DNA from: Gulosibacter molinativorax
GTDB lineage: Bacteria > Actinomycetota > Actinomycetes > Actinomycetales > Microbacteriaceae
Direction: 5' to 3'
DNA length: 64,000 nt
Assembly: GCF_003010915.2 (NCBI RefSeq)
Contig: NZ_CP028426.1
Span: 3,100,001-3,164,000 of the forward strand
This document shows, piece by piece, positions 43,393 to 51,594 of the stretch. Within the stretch, counting starts at the first letter, position 1, and each line of letters begins with the position of its first letter. Below the pieces are notes generated by a model. It did not search any database and was not told the origin of the DNA. It saw only the letters and a list, made by a program, of their open reading frames with translations. The position numbers were made by a program, and so were the translations under genes.

Positions 43393-44448
43393 TCAGGATG
43401 CGCTGGCACGTTCGATCTCGGAAATGAGCCGGTCGAGCGCGTGGTCCGGCGTGTCCCACGCGGTCATGAGGCGCACTACGCCAGGGAGCGCGGGCCAGTC
43501 GTAGAACTTGATGCCGGTCGCGCGGACAGCGTCAGCGACACCCGGTGCGAGCCGCGCGAAGACCGCGTTCGCCTCGACCTCAAGCGGCACCTCGCACCCC
43601 AGCGTCGCGCGGAGCCGTTCCGCGAGCTTTTGAGCCTGTGCATTCGCGTGGCGGGCGTTCTCGAGCCAGAGGTTCCCGTCGTACAGGGCGAGCAGCTGCG
43701 CCGAAATGAAGCGCTGCTTCGAGGCCAGCTGCATCGAAAACTTGCGGATGATCTCGATGCCGGACACCGCATCCGGCTCGCGGACCACGATCGCCTCGGC
43801 GACCATCGCGCCGATCTTCGTGCCGCCGAGCGAGATGACGTCGACCCCGTCGCTCAGTTCTGCGAGGGATGCGTTGGTGGCGGCGGCCGCGTTCGCGAGT
43901 CGGGAGCCGTCGAGGTGGATGCGCATCCCGTGTTCGCGGGCGGCAGCGACAAGGGCGCGTGTCTGGTCGACGGAATACACCGTGCCGAACTCGGTCGAGT
44001 TCGAGAACGAAAGGACGTGCGGGTACGCGCGGTGCGGGTCGTCGGGGGAGGTGGCGGTGGCGGCGCGGGAGACGTCCTCGGGGGTGAGCCGTCCATCCTG
44101 AGTTGCGGTCGAGAGCACCTTGAGCCCGGCGAGGCGCTCTGGGGCTGCCTGCTCGTCGGTGTTGATGTGGGCGCTCGCGGCGGTGAACACGCCGCCCCAG
44201 CGCGGGGTGAGGGCCTGCAGGGCGACGACGTTCGCACCCGTGCCGTTGAACACCGGGTAGACCTCGGCGCGCTCGCCGAAGAGCTCGCGCATCGAGTCGC
44301 GCAGGAGCTCGGTGTATGGGTCGTCGCCGTAGCCTTGGACGTGGCCGCCGTTGGCCGTCGCGATTGCCTCGAGCACGAGCGGATGTGCGCCCGCGTAGTT
44401 GTCGGAGCCGAAATGGTACGAATCTTGGTCGTGGAGCGAAGAGATCAC
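43393..44448 (-). CDS. ltaE: Low-specificity L-threonine aldolase
   Basis: 351 residues of a fold-type I PLP enzyme cleaving threonine or allo-threonine to glycine and acetaldehyde. SDNYAGAHPLVLEAI opens the protein. PVFNGTGANVVALQAL (about 66) and MRIHLDGSRLANAAAA (about 172) follow. The PLP lysine lies in ISLGGTKIGAM near 213. The end DALDRLISEIE-like helix is complete. No overlap with neighbours: OCD-like gene 139 bp downstream, SprT gene 130 bp upstream with a family D repeat between. Confidence 0.9.
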   Translation of the reverse strand: MISSLHDQDSYHFGSDNYAGAHPLVLEAIATANGGHVQGYGDDPYTELLRDSMRELFGERAEVYPVFNGTGANVVALQALTPRWGGVFTAASAHINTDEQAAPERLAGLKVLSTATQDGRLTPEDVSRAATATSPDDPHRAYPHVLSFSNSTEFGTVYSVDQTRALVAAAREHGMRIHLDGSRLANAAAATNASLAELSDGVDVISLGGTKIGAMVAEAIVVREPDAVSGIEIIRKFSMQLASKQRFISAQLLALYDGNLWLENARHANAQAQKLAERLRATLGCEVPLEVEANAVFARLAPGVADAVRATGIKFYDWPALPGVVRLMTAWDTPDHALDRLISEIERASAS

Positions 44449-44470
44449 CGGCCCATTATCCGCTGAAGCC

Positions 44471-44566
44471 CGGTGAGTAGTCGCCGCTGAAGCCCGGTGA
44501 GTAGACGCGAAGCGTCGTATCGAAGCGTGGCGGCCATTGATACGCGGCTTCGCCGCTACTCAATAG
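44471..44566. repeat. Family D repeat upstream of ltaE
   Basis: GGTGAGTAG occurs twice (near 44471 and 44498), followed by GACGCGAAGCGTCGTATCGA, paired with TTGATACGCGGCTTCGCCGC then TACTCAA. Unlike the other copies it lies between genes of the same orientation. Confidence 0.8.
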
Positions 44567-44578
44567 TCCGTCCGCGCA

Positions 44579-45037
44579 CTACACCGTCTGGCGCTCGCGC
44601 CAGGTCACGAGGAAGCGCCGATCGAAGCGCTTCGAGCACTTCGCGCACGACACCGCACGGTTGCCGGGGCGACGGAAACGGTAGATCTCGTGCCCGTTCG
44701 GACACGTCCCAACCCATTTCGCGAACTCATCTGCCACCTCGGCCGTGTGCGTGCGCCCGCCCACGTACCCGATCTGCGCCGCGCACGCCTGCCACACCGG
44801 GCCGTGCCCGGCCCGCGCGCCAACCATCCCGTGCGCGATCTCGTGCAGGAGCGTCTGCTTGACCTGCTCATCCGAGTGCTTCTGCGCGAGATAGCGTGAG
44901 ACCGAGATCTCGCGACGCTCGAAATTGCATTTACCGGCGCGAGTCTTGGCGTTGTCGAACGCGAACGACCAGGAGTCGTCGAGATGCGTGGCGATGAGCT
45001 CCGCGGCCCAGCCGCGCACGTCAGTAAGGTCGGCCAC
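44579..45037 (-). CDS. SprT-like zinc metalloprotease-family protein
   Basis: 152 residues. LLHEIAHGMVGARAGHGPVW (about 63-82) has the HExxH...H zinc site of the SprT/Spartan family. The C-terminus holds a zinc ribbon (GTCPNGH ... VSCAKCSKRF). Eukaryotic Spartan degrades DNA-protein crosslinks; bacterial SprT roles are unknown. The GTG start lies one base after the stop of the upstream TPR gene, so the two are one operon. Confidence 0.9.
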   Translation of the reverse strand: MADLTDVRGWAAELIATHLDDSWSFAFDNAKTRAGKCNFERREISVSRYLAQKHSDEQVKQTLLHEIAHGMVGARAGHGPVWQACAAQIGYVGGRTHTAEVADEFAKWVGTCPNGHEIYRFRRPGNRAVSCAKCSKRFDRRFLVTWRERQTV

Positions 45038-45038
45038 G

Positions 45039-45605
45039 CTAGTTGTCGATCGAGGTGATCGGCTCGTCGAACTCTTCCGTCGAGGTGCCCTCGAGCTTCG
45101 CGCGCACGGCGCGAATCGCGAACTTGGTCGAGTTCGTCTGGTCCGCGGGGATGCCCTCGTTCTCGCGGTACTTCAGCGCGCGTTCGAAATCGGCGAGGGC
45201 CTCCTCGAGCCGACCGAGGTCGAACAGGACCTTGCCGCGGTGCTGCAGCGAGAAGCCGGCCAGCTCATCCCACTCGTGGGCAACCGCTTCGTCGACGCAT
45301 CCCGTCAGCTCGTTAAGCGCGGTGTCGAGCTTGCCCTGATATTGCTCGACCTGCGCGCGGCGAACGCGCGCCGCGAGCGAGTCCTCACGCGAACCCGTGA
45401 AGCGCGACTGCCGCAGCGCGGTTTGTGCCTTGTCGAACGCTTCGTCGAGTCGGCCGAGCATGCGCAGCAGCGCGACCTGCTCGTTCAGCGCCGACAGCGA
45501 GCGGAATCGTTCGATCTCCTCGAGACGCGTGGCGGCGGCATCCGGGTCGATGCGTTCGCGCAGGGTCTCGGGGTCATAGCCAAGGATAATCGGGGAGTCA
45601 GACAC
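45039..45605 (-). CDS. Tetratricopeptide-repeat protein
   Basis: 188 residues. At least three helical repeats are visible: LSALNEQVALLRMLGRLDEAFDKAQTALR, YQGKLDTALNELTGCVDEAVAH and FSLQHRGKVLFDLGRLEEALADFERALKYRE, the last with a good TPR consensus. It has no signal peptide and is likely a cytosolic adaptor. The GTG at 45605 begins SDSPIILGYDPETLRERI; a longer frame adds a cysteine-rich stretch that does not look real. One base separates it from the sprT start. Confidence 0.78.
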   Translation of the reverse strand: MSDSPIILGYDPETLRERIDPDAAATRLEEIERFRSLSALNEQVALLRMLGRLDEAFDKAQTALRQSRFTGSREDSLAARVRRAQVEQYQGKLDTALNELTGCVDEAVAHEWDELAGFSLQHRGKVLFDLGRLEEALADFERALKYRENEGIPADQTNSTKFAIRAVRAKLEGTSTEEFDEPITSIDN

Positions 45606-45682
45606 GCCCTCGAGGTTATCGGGATGAACTTGGGAAGTGAAACAACACCGCCGGGATGTTGCCATTCGGCGCCGCGCTCGGC

Positions 45683-46090
45683 CTATTTATGGAGGCCAGT
45701 CTCGCCGGGCTTCAGCGGGCGGATGCGGATCGACGAGTAGACGTCGTTGACCGAAATGTTCGACACAGGGCGCCAGCCGCGCTCGACCAACATGGTCCAC
45801 AACGAGTCGCGGTTGATGTCGGCGCGATTCCCTTTCGCGTAGATGAGCCACACCGCCTGCACGTCGGCGAGTTCTTCCAGGTGATTGTCGAGTAACTCGG
45901 CTGCGGCGTCGCGGTCGGCCACGTGCGCGGCCACGAAGCCCGCAGCTACGAGCGATTCAGCGACCTCGTGGTCCTCGGCGAAGGCCTGAATTTCTGTCGG
46001 GAGCGCATCCTGCCGTGGCCAAAACGCGAGTGTCGCATCCGCCTTCAGATTGAGGCGTCGGTCGAGGGGCTTGGGTTCAGTCGCATTCAC
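45683..46090 (-). CDS. Conserved hypothetical protein (DUF3052-like?)
   Basis: 135 residues with a GTG start at 46090. The middle has alternating helices and strands; the most distinctive part is VQAVWLIYAKGNRADINRDSLWTMLVERGWRPVSNISVNDVYSSIRIRPL. This kind of LIYxKG...DINRDSLW block occurs in small actinobacterial proteins I would place near DUF3052, with low certainty. No membrane segment or catalytic motif. It is divergent from the lipoprotein gene, with 99 bp between the starts. Confidence 0.6.
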   Translation of the reverse strand: MNATEPKPLDRRLNLKADATLAFWPRQDALPTEIQAFAEDHEVAESLVAAGFVAAHVADRDAAAELLDNHLEELADVQAVWLIYAKGNRADINRDSLWTMLVERGWRPVSNISVNDVYSSIRIRPLKPGETGLHK

Positions 46091-46189
46091 GGGGCCACCG
46101 TACGAAACGTTGCTGAGCGAAATACCTGGTACGAGTTCTATTCTTGCCTGCATCACCGAAGCGAGAACCACGAACGAACGAGGCAGGCG

Positions 46190-46708
46190 ATGCGCGCTCA
46201 ATTAGGCCGACCCAGCGGCGGCTGGAGGCGGGCATCGCGGAGGCTCACCCTCGGCCTCGTGTCGCTCTCGATCGGCACGCTCCTCGCCGGATGCGGAATG
46301 AGCATCCCGACGGACCCAAACGGCACGCTCGATCGCGTTACGGGAGGGGAGCTGCGGGTCGGCGTCTCGAGTAATCCGCCGCGTACCGACGTGGCGGACC
46401 AACCCTCCGGTATCGAGGTCGACGCCGTCGAAGAGTTCGCGAGCACACTGGATGCTGATATCGAGTGGATCGAGGGTTCCGAGGCGGAACTTGTCGAGGG
46501 GCTCAAAAATGGCAGCCTCGACCTTGCGATCGCCGGGTTTCACGACGATTCACCCTGGGCGCCGGAGGTGGCGGTAACGAGATCGTGCATACGGGGAACC
46601 GATGCTGCGGGGAAGCCGACGAATTTCGTGATGTTCGTACCGGCGGGAGAAAACGACTTTCTCACGAGCCTCGAGGCGTCCCTGTGTGACGAGGAGCCGA
46701 AGCGATGA
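46190..46708 (+). CDS. Half-size solute-binding lipoprotein
   Basis: 172 residues. The signal peptide ends in LLAGCG (cysteine near 35). The mature part, GGELRVGVSSNPPRTDVADQPSGIEVDAVEEFASTLDADIEWIEGSEAELVEGLKNGSLDLAIAGF..., matches lobe 1 of family 3 amino-acid-type binding proteins (SBP_bac_3). Lobe 2 is almost entirely missing: normal members have about 230-250 mature residues, this has about 138. AGGCAGG precedes the ATG at 46190. The stop overlaps the CDF transporter start by 4 bp, an unusual partner; no ABC permease is near. It may sense or deliver metal rather than import a solute. Confidence 0.75.
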   Translation: MRAQLGRPSGGWRRASRRLTLGLVSLSIGTLLAGCGMSIPTDPNGTLDRVTGGELRVGVSSNPPRTDVADQPSGIEVDAVEEFASTLDADIEWIEGSEAELVEGLKNGSLDLAIAGFHDDSPWAPEVAVTRSCIRGTDAAGKPTNFVMFVPAGENDFLTSLEASLCDEEPKR

Positions 46709-47667
46709 AACGACTTCCGCTCCCCGACGGCCTCCTGCGCGAACGTGCGCGGGCAATTCGGCTGCAGTGGATCTCGTTGACCATCACGGCATTGAGCGCG
46801 GCGCTCGTGTTTAGCGTGGCCGGCAACTCGCAGGCGATGAAAGCGGCGTGGGTTGAGGACGCCCTGTCGCTCATCCCACCGATCGCGTTCCTCATTTCAA
46901 GCCGCGTGAGTACGCAGGCGCCGACGCAACGACATCCGTATGGCTTTCACCGTTCGGTCGGCGTGGGGCACCTCATCGCGAGCGTGGCGCTGACGGCAAT
47001 GGCGCTGATCCTCATCTACGAGTCGGCGAGCGCATTGCTCGCGGCGGAGCACCCGACTATCGGTTCGGTCGAATTATTCGGAGTGACGCTGTGGCAAGGC
47101 TGGCTCATGATCGGCGCGATGATCCTCACCGGATGGCCGCCGGTGGTGCTCGGCCATATCAAACTGAAATACGCGCGAAAACTCCACGACAAGATTTTGT
47201 ACGCGGATGCGGAGATGAATAAAGCCGATTGGCAGACCGCAACGGGGTCGATATTCGGCATTCTCGGGATCGGCCTTGGCCTGTGGTGGCTTGACGCGAC
47301 GGTCGCACTGCTGATCGCGGGCAGCATCCTCAAGGATGGCGTGAGCAATTTGCGGGCATCGCTACTCGACCTCATGGACAAGCAGGCAAGAACGCACGAC
47401 GATGCCAAGACGCATCCACTCGTTGGTGATTCGAATCGCGCGATTGCCGACCTGCCGTGGGTAAAAGCGGTCGGTTCCCGAGTCCGGGATGAGGGCCACG
47501 AGCTGCACCTCGAGGCATTCGTCGTGCCGAAGCATCCAAAACGAGTCTCGATCGAACGGCTCGAGGAGGCTCGCGAGGCGTGCCAGGTGCTCGATTGGAA
47601 ACTCCGGGATGTCGTGATCGTGCCGGTGCGGGAGCTTCCGGAATGGGTCTACTCCCGGCAAGACTGA
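46705..47667 (+). CDS. Cation diffusion facilitator (CDF) family transporter
   Basis: 320 residues with six membrane helices and a cytosolic C-terminal domain. Metal-site residues in helices 2 and 5 are recognisable: AAWVEDALSLIPPIAFLISSR (about 46) and KILYADAEMNKADWQTATGSIFGI (about 165; A-D-x-x-x-K-A-D pattern). RHPYGFHRSVGVG after helix 2 is typical. CDF proteins export zinc, iron or manganese by proton antiport. Helix 2 has W-x-E-D where HxxxD or DxxxD is usual, so the metal is not predictable. It is coupled to the half-size binding lipoprotein. Confidence 0.87.
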   Translation: MKRLPLPDGLLRERARAIRLQWISLTITALSAALVFSVAGNSQAMKAAWVEDALSLIPPIAFLISSRVSTQAPTQRHPYGFHRSVGVGHLIASVALTAMALILIYESASALLAAEHPTIGSVELFGVTLWQGWLMIGAMILTGWPPVVLGHIKLKYARKLHDKILYADAEMNKADWQTATGSIFGILGIGLGLWWLDATVALLIAGSILKDGVSNLRASLLDLMDKQARTHDDAKTHPLVGDSNRAIADLPWVKAVGSRVRDEGHELHLEAFVVPKHPKRVSIERLEEAREACQVLDWKLRDVVIVPVRELPEWVYSRQD

Positions 47668-47701
47668 CGTGCCGCGTACTCGAGATGACTAGAGTGACCC
47701 C

Positions 47702-48211
47702 ATGAGCTACAGCGCCCACGATCTGCCCGATTTGATCGCAGACCAAGTCGAAGGAAGCGGGACGCGAGTGGCGCTCGCGGAATCGCTGACGTGCGGCACC
47801 GTCGCGGGGATGCTCGGGCGGGGACACGGCACTTCGGCGTGGCTGCGCGGGGGTATCGTTGCCTACTCCACGGAAATAAAACAGCGAGTACTCGGGGTCA
47901 GCCCGGGGCCCGTGGTGACCGCCCGATGCGCGGAGGAGATGGCGGCTGGTGCGGCCAAGCTCTTTGACGCCGAAATCACCGTCTCGACTACCGGAGTCGG
48001 CGGGCCGGGCTCGCAAGAGGGCCGCCCCGCTGGCACGGTATTTGTCGGCTGGTATCGCGACGGTCAGGTCGGTAGCACGGAGTATCTGTTCGCGGGTGAT
48101 CCCGAACGGGTGCTCGATCAGACGGTCTCGGTGGCGCTGCAACGGCTGTACGAAATCACCAGCGACACCAAGCGCACCGCGACTGCGGGAGACTCGAACC
48201 TGCACGGTTAG
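47702..48211 (+). CDS. pncC: CinA C-terminal-domain protein (nicotinamide-nucleotide amidase type)
   Basis: 169 residues consisting only of the CinA C-terminal domain: RVALAESLTCGTVAGMLG, WLRGGIVAYSTEIKQRVLGV, VSTTGVGGPGSQEGRPAGTVFVGWY. Members deamidate NMN to nicotinic acid mononucleotide in the NAD salvage cycle. The usual AESxTGG is AESLTCG and TGxAGP is TGVGGP; both small changes near the active serine could alter activity. The last 4 bp overlap the convergent SDR gene. Confidence 0.85.
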   Translation: MSYSAHDLPDLIADQVEGSGTRVALAESLTCGTVAGMLGRGHGTSAWLRGGIVAYSTEIKQRVLGVSPGPVVTARCAEEMAAGAAKLFDAEITVSTTGVGGPGSQEGRPAGTVFVGWYRDGQVGSTEYLFAGDPERVLDQTVSVALQRLYEITSDTKRTATAGDSNLHG

Positions 48212-49113
48212 GGAGACGGGGTCCCGCCATTCACGTTGAGCGTTTCGCCGAGCACATAGCTCGACTCGGGCGACGTGAGGAACACAAACGCTGGCGCGAC
48301 CTCAGTCGGCTGACCGGCTCGACCCAGCGGAGTGTTCTTGCCGAAGTCCGGCAGCTTCTCCTTCGGCTGTCCATCCGACACCTGCAGCGGCGTCCAGATC
48401 GGCCCGGGTGCAACCGCATTCACGCGGATGCCCTTGGGCGCCAGCTGCTGCGCGAGCCCCTTCGAAAAGTTGTTAATTGCTGCCTTCGTTGACGCATAGT
48501 CGAGCAGCGGTGTAGACGGTTTGTAGGCCTGAATCGATGTCGTATTCACGATCGTCGAGCCCGGTGGCATGTGGGGGATGGCGGCCCTGCTGATTCGATA
48601 AATCGCGTGGATGTTCGTTTCGAACGTGTTCGTCCACTGCGCATCGCTGAGGTCAGCGATGTCCTCAACGGCGATCTGGCGACCGGCGTTGTTCACGAGC
48701 GCGTCAAGCCCGCCGAGTGCATCCACCGCCTGCGTGACGAGCGCCTCGCAAAAATCGCGATCGGCAAGATCGCCGGGGATGAGGAACGCGCGCCTCCCGG
48801 AAGCCTCGATCACCCGCTTGATTTCTTGTGCATCCGGCTCCTCGACCGGCAAATACGAGAGCGCGACGTCGGCACCTTCCCTGGCGAACGCGATTGCTAC
48901 GGCCGCACCGATGCCCGAATCAGCACCCGTGATGAGGGCCTTGCGGCCTTCGAGCCTGCCGGTTCCGCGGTAGGAATCCTGTCCTCGGTCGGTGTGGGGG
49001 ATGAGGTACTGGTCGATGCCGGGCTCGGGCTGGTCCTGGATGGGTGGGGTGATTTCGGGGTATCGGGTGACGGGATTCTGGAAGGTCAGCTGATCGGTGG
49101 TCGTTTCGCTCAC
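48208..49113 (-). CDS. SDR-family oxidoreductase (YghA/glucose-dehydrogenase-like)
   Basis: 301 residues. The N-terminal extension typical of the YghA/general-stress group (NPVTRYPEITPPIQDQPEPG) precedes the Rossmann fold ALITGADSGIGAAVAIAFAREGADVAL. NNAGRQ and the active-site YASTKAA (Y-x-x-x-K) are present. The end LTSPESSYVLGETLNVNGG is normal. These NAD(P)-dependent enzymes are often stress-induced; the substrate is unknown. GTG at 49113 is the first codon giving the family N-terminus. It is divergent from the small Rho-N protein. Confidence 0.9.
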   Translation of the reverse strand: MSETTTDQLTFQNPVTRYPEITPPIQDQPEPGIDQYLIPHTDRGQDSYRGTGRLEGRKALITGADSGIGAAVAIAFAREGADVALSYLPVEEPDAQEIKRVIEASGRRAFLIPGDLADRDFCEALVTQAVDALGGLDALVNNAGRQIAVEDIADLSDAQWTNTFETNIHAIYRISRAAIPHMPPGSTIVNTTSIQAYKPSTPLLDYASTKAAINNFSKGLAQQLAPKGIRVNAVAPGPIWTPLQVSDGQPKEKLPDFGKNTPLGRAGQPTEVAPAFVFLTSPESSYVLGETLNVNGGTPSP

Positions 49114-49348
49114 GATGGTGCCTCCTCGGCGATCGGTCCAGCTGGTCGGAGTCTTGTCTCGTTCGGTTGAAGTTGGGCGCGTTCTGTTGACGCACACTCT
49201 GGACGCTAGGGCGGTCACCGTAACGCGAACTGGCCGCGAGGTGCGAGTCGCATGGCAATACGCGGAAAGAGCGGCGGAATACTCAGGCGGCTCTGACTCC
49301 CGGGGCACAGACTGCAGAGACGAACTGCACGAACCGGAGGAGGCGGCA

Positions 49349-49606
49349 ATGCCACGATCGAGCATCAAAGACGAAGAACTCTACAAGCGCCTTCGCGAGG
49401 AAGGGAACTCGGAAGAGAAGGCAGCACGCATCGCGAATGCGGCGGCGAAGGAAGGGCGTGACAAGGTGGGCTCGCGCGGCGGTTCCGCGGAGGACTACGA
49501 GGACCGAACCGTCGAAGAACTCCGCGACCGCGCGCGCGAGCTTGGGCTAAGCGGGTATTCCAAGTTGCGCAAGCAGGACCTGATCGACCTCCTGCGGAAC
49601 CATTGA
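49349..49606 (+). CDS. Rho N-terminal-domain-like small protein (DUF7218 type)
   Basis: 85 residues. The first half is charged (KDEELYKRLREEGNSEEKAARIANAAAKEGRDKVG) and the second half is a SAP/Rho-N-like helix pair (YEDRTVEELRDRARELGLSGYSKLRKQDLIDLLRNH). GGAGGAGG 5-6 bases upstream gives a strong start. Similar small proteins in actinobacteria are listed as Rho termination factor N-terminal or plasmid-stabilisation proteins; nucleic-acid binding is likely. It is 15 bp from the convergent FHA gene. Confidence 0.82.
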   Translation: MPRSSIKDEELYKRLREEGNSEEKAARIANAAAKEGRDKVGSRGGSAEDYEDRTVEELRDRARELGLSGYSKLRKQDLIDLLRNH

Positions 49607-49621
49607 CCGCTTGCCGCGAGA

Positions 49622-50245
49622 CTACGGTGCGGCCGGGCCCGGTTGCTCGTTCCGGCGCCGCTGCGCCTGTGCCTCCAGCGTCTCGTCGAGCTTCGCGTGA
49701 AGCCCATCGTTCACCGCCAACTCGTGCCGCTCGCGATAGTCGGGCGGGGCATCCTGTTGGGGCTGGCGAGAAAGCTCACCGCCCTCACGGCCGCCGTACG
49801 GGCGACCGTGGTCCGCATACTCGCTGCGCTGGAACGAGAAGCCATAGCCGTGGATGCGGAACTCCGCGCCGTGCCGAAGCAACACACCGGTCGGTGCGTC
49901 GTCGGTTGGGGACTCTTCGCCCGCGGTAGACGTCTCAGTGTCGCCAAGCGTGTCGAGCACGTAGTCGTCCATCTCGGTGTGGCTGATGGTCGCGTGATGC
50001 GGGAGGATGCCTTCGAGCACGATGTCGTTGTCCGGATCAGAACCGATCGTGGTCACCTCGTGGGTGAGATGAAACTCCGGTGACCCTAGCGGGTCTTCAA
50101 TCCCGGTCATGACGATCCTGGGGTCGCCGGCACCGTAGGTGCTGTGGGTGGTCTGGCCCTCGCCGTAGTGCGGCGGATCCTGGTGCGGCGACCGCGTCGG
50201 ACCCGCGTGTCGTTCTCGGTTGATCCCATCGTGTAGTTCGGTCAT
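49622..50245 (-). CDS. FHA-domain protein
   Basis: 207 residues. A forkhead-associated domain lies at about 55-150 (FHLTHEVTTIGSDPDNDIVLEGILPHHATISHTEMDDYVL ... GVLLRHGAEFRIHGYGFSF). It has GSDPDND and LPHHATI, where canonical FHA has GR...SRxH, so phosphothreonine binding may be weak. The N-terminus is histidine- and proline-rich and the C-terminus is a charged helix. No membrane helix. The ATG at 50245 has GTGAGG upstream. No kinase or phosphatase is adjacent. Confidence 0.8.
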   Translation of the reverse strand: MTELHDGINRERHAGPTRSPHQDPPHYGEGQTTHSTYGAGDPRIVMTGIEDPLGSPEFHLTHEVTTIGSDPDNDIVLEGILPHHATISHTEMDDYVLDTLGDTETSTAGEESPTDDAPTGVLLRHGAEFRIHGYGFSFQRSEYADHGRPYGGREGGELSRQPQQDAPPDYRERHELAVNDGLHAKLDETLEAQAQRRRNEQPGPAAP

Positions 50246-50395
50246 CGTCGATACCTCACTTCCTTGGGTGCCTGCCCAAGCGCTGGACAAGTTCACCTCG
50301 TCTACGGCGCTGGCTCCGGTCGAGCGCTGGCCGTAGCTTCACCCTAACGAGACGTCATAAAGAAACCTCATAGCGCGAGCGGTGCCGGGAGGCGC

Positions 50396-51256
50396 TCACG
50401 AACGATCTCGAAAAATATTGCTGGCAGGGGCGGGAGAGGGCTTGGCTTGAGCGTCGCGTACGGGTGTCGCGCCCCGCAGCCACTGGAAGGTCTGCGCGTC
50501 GCTGTGCACGGTCGCTGGCGGGAAGCCGGATGCGGCGAGTCGCGCAAGGCCCGGATACTCGCGTCTGTCGCGGCTTGCTGCGGCGACGATGTTGCCGAAG
50601 CGGCGTCCCTTAAATACCGCCGGATCCGAGATGAGCTGCGTAGGCCCAATCGCCTCCCGGATCGTGGCCACCTCGCCGCGAGCGAACGTCAGATCGTGGC
50701 CGTCAGAGATATTCACGAGTACAACGCCATCTGGCGCGAGGAAGGCCCCGAGTTCCTGAAAGAACTCGAGCGAGGTGACGTGTGCCGGAGTCTGAGAGCC
50801 GGCGAACACATCCACAATCAGCGCATCCACCTTGCCTGCGAGCCCGCGAGGTAGCTTCGCGAGCTGCTCACGTGCGTCGCCATATCGGATGCGAATGGAT
50901 GCGTGAGCGGGCAACGGCGCGACCTCGCGCACGAACTCGACCAGGTCGCGCTCGAGCTCGATCACTTGCTGGCGCGAGCCGGGACGGCTGTGCTCGAGAT
51001 AGCGGGGGATGGTGAGGGCGCCTGCGCCGAGGTGCACCGCGGTGATGGGCCCACCGAGTGGGAACGCGAGATCGAGCACGTGGCTCATGTGGCGGATATA
51101 CCCGAAGCTGAGGTCGCCCGGGTCCTCGATGTTGATTTCGGACTGCGGGGTGCCGTCGACGAACAGGGTGATTCGTGGTCCGTCTTTCTTTGCCATTGCC
51201 TGTCGGCCGGAGGCGAGTGTCGCGGTGAAATCGGTGTCCTGTCGCTTCCGTGCCAT
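50396..51256 (-). CDS. Spermidine-synthase-like methyltransferase-fold protein
   Basis: 286 residues. The core resembles actinobacterial spermidine-synthase-like proteins: DLSFGYIRHMSHVLDLAFPLGGPITAVHLGAGALTIPRYL (nucleotide-binding glycines) and VDALIVDVFAGSQTPAHVTSLEFFQELGAFLAPDGVVLVNISDG. The usual GGGDG of true polyamine synthases is HLGAGAL, so spermidine synthesis is unlikely. Reaction unknown. It has no operon partner. The 150-bp region before the FHA gene's start (50246-50395) shows nothing. Confidence 0.8.
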   Translation of the reverse strand: MARKRQDTDFTATLASGRQAMAKKDGPRITLFVDGTPQSEINIEDPGDLSFGYIRHMSHVLDLAFPLGGPITAVHLGAGALTIPRYLEHSRPGSRQQVIELERDLVEFVREVAPLPAHASIRIRYGDAREQLAKLPRGLAGKVDALIVDVFAGSQTPAHVTSLEFFQELGAFLAPDGVVLVNISDGHDLTFARGEVATIREAIGPTQLISDPAVFKGRRFGNIVAAASRDRREYPGLARLAASGFPPATVHSDAQTFQWLRGATPVRDAQAKPSPAPASNIFRDRS

Positions 51257-51347
51257 GCGGCAATCCTCGCACGGATGCGCCGCTTGGGGACGCCGGTGGC
51301 CGCCTCAACGGCGCCTTCATGGTCCCCTGAACGCGCACCTCCGCGCC

Positions 51348-51420
51348 GCGTACGCCCGCACCTCGCTGCGTACCCCCGCACCTCGCCGCGTACTCCCGCA
51401 CCTCGCCGCGTACTCCCGAG
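51348..51420. repeat. 20-bp tandem repeat, about 3.5 copies
   Basis: GCGTACTCCCGCACCTCGCC-type units begin at 51348, 51368, 51388 and 51408. No gene is visible in 51257-51594; it also holds the fur operator region and a GGTACCGGGTACCGG stretch near 51466. Confidence 0.85.
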
Positions 51421-51556
51421 AATGCAATTTACTGTGCCCCTGGACGTGGTCCGTTGTATTTTCGGGGGTACCGGGTACCGGATCCGGCAGCCGGGTTCGG
51501 GATACCGGGCGTTGCCTCAGCGCTGCCTTAACGGAACCTGTCAATTTTTGATTAAT

Positions 51557-51573
51557 TCAAAACAATCTTTTGA
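51557..51573 (+). promoter_or_regulatory. Possible autoregulatory operator of the Fur-type gene
   Basis: TCAAAA-CAATC-TTTTGA is a perfect 6-bp inverted repeat 22 bp upstream of the ATG, inside an unusually AT-rich stretch (51541-51590) with flanking TTGATT repeats. Catalase-linked Fur proteins of actinobacteria repress themselves from AT-rich palindromes like this. Confidence 0.5.
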
Positions 51574-51594
51574 TTGAGTCAAGAAAGCGATACG

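Noticed and set aside
48180..48215. tRNA-like GGTTCGAGTCTCCC on the minus strand at the end of the CinA gene
   Set aside because: Arms do not pair as a T-stem, no acceptor, D or anticodon stem is found, and the bases are coding.
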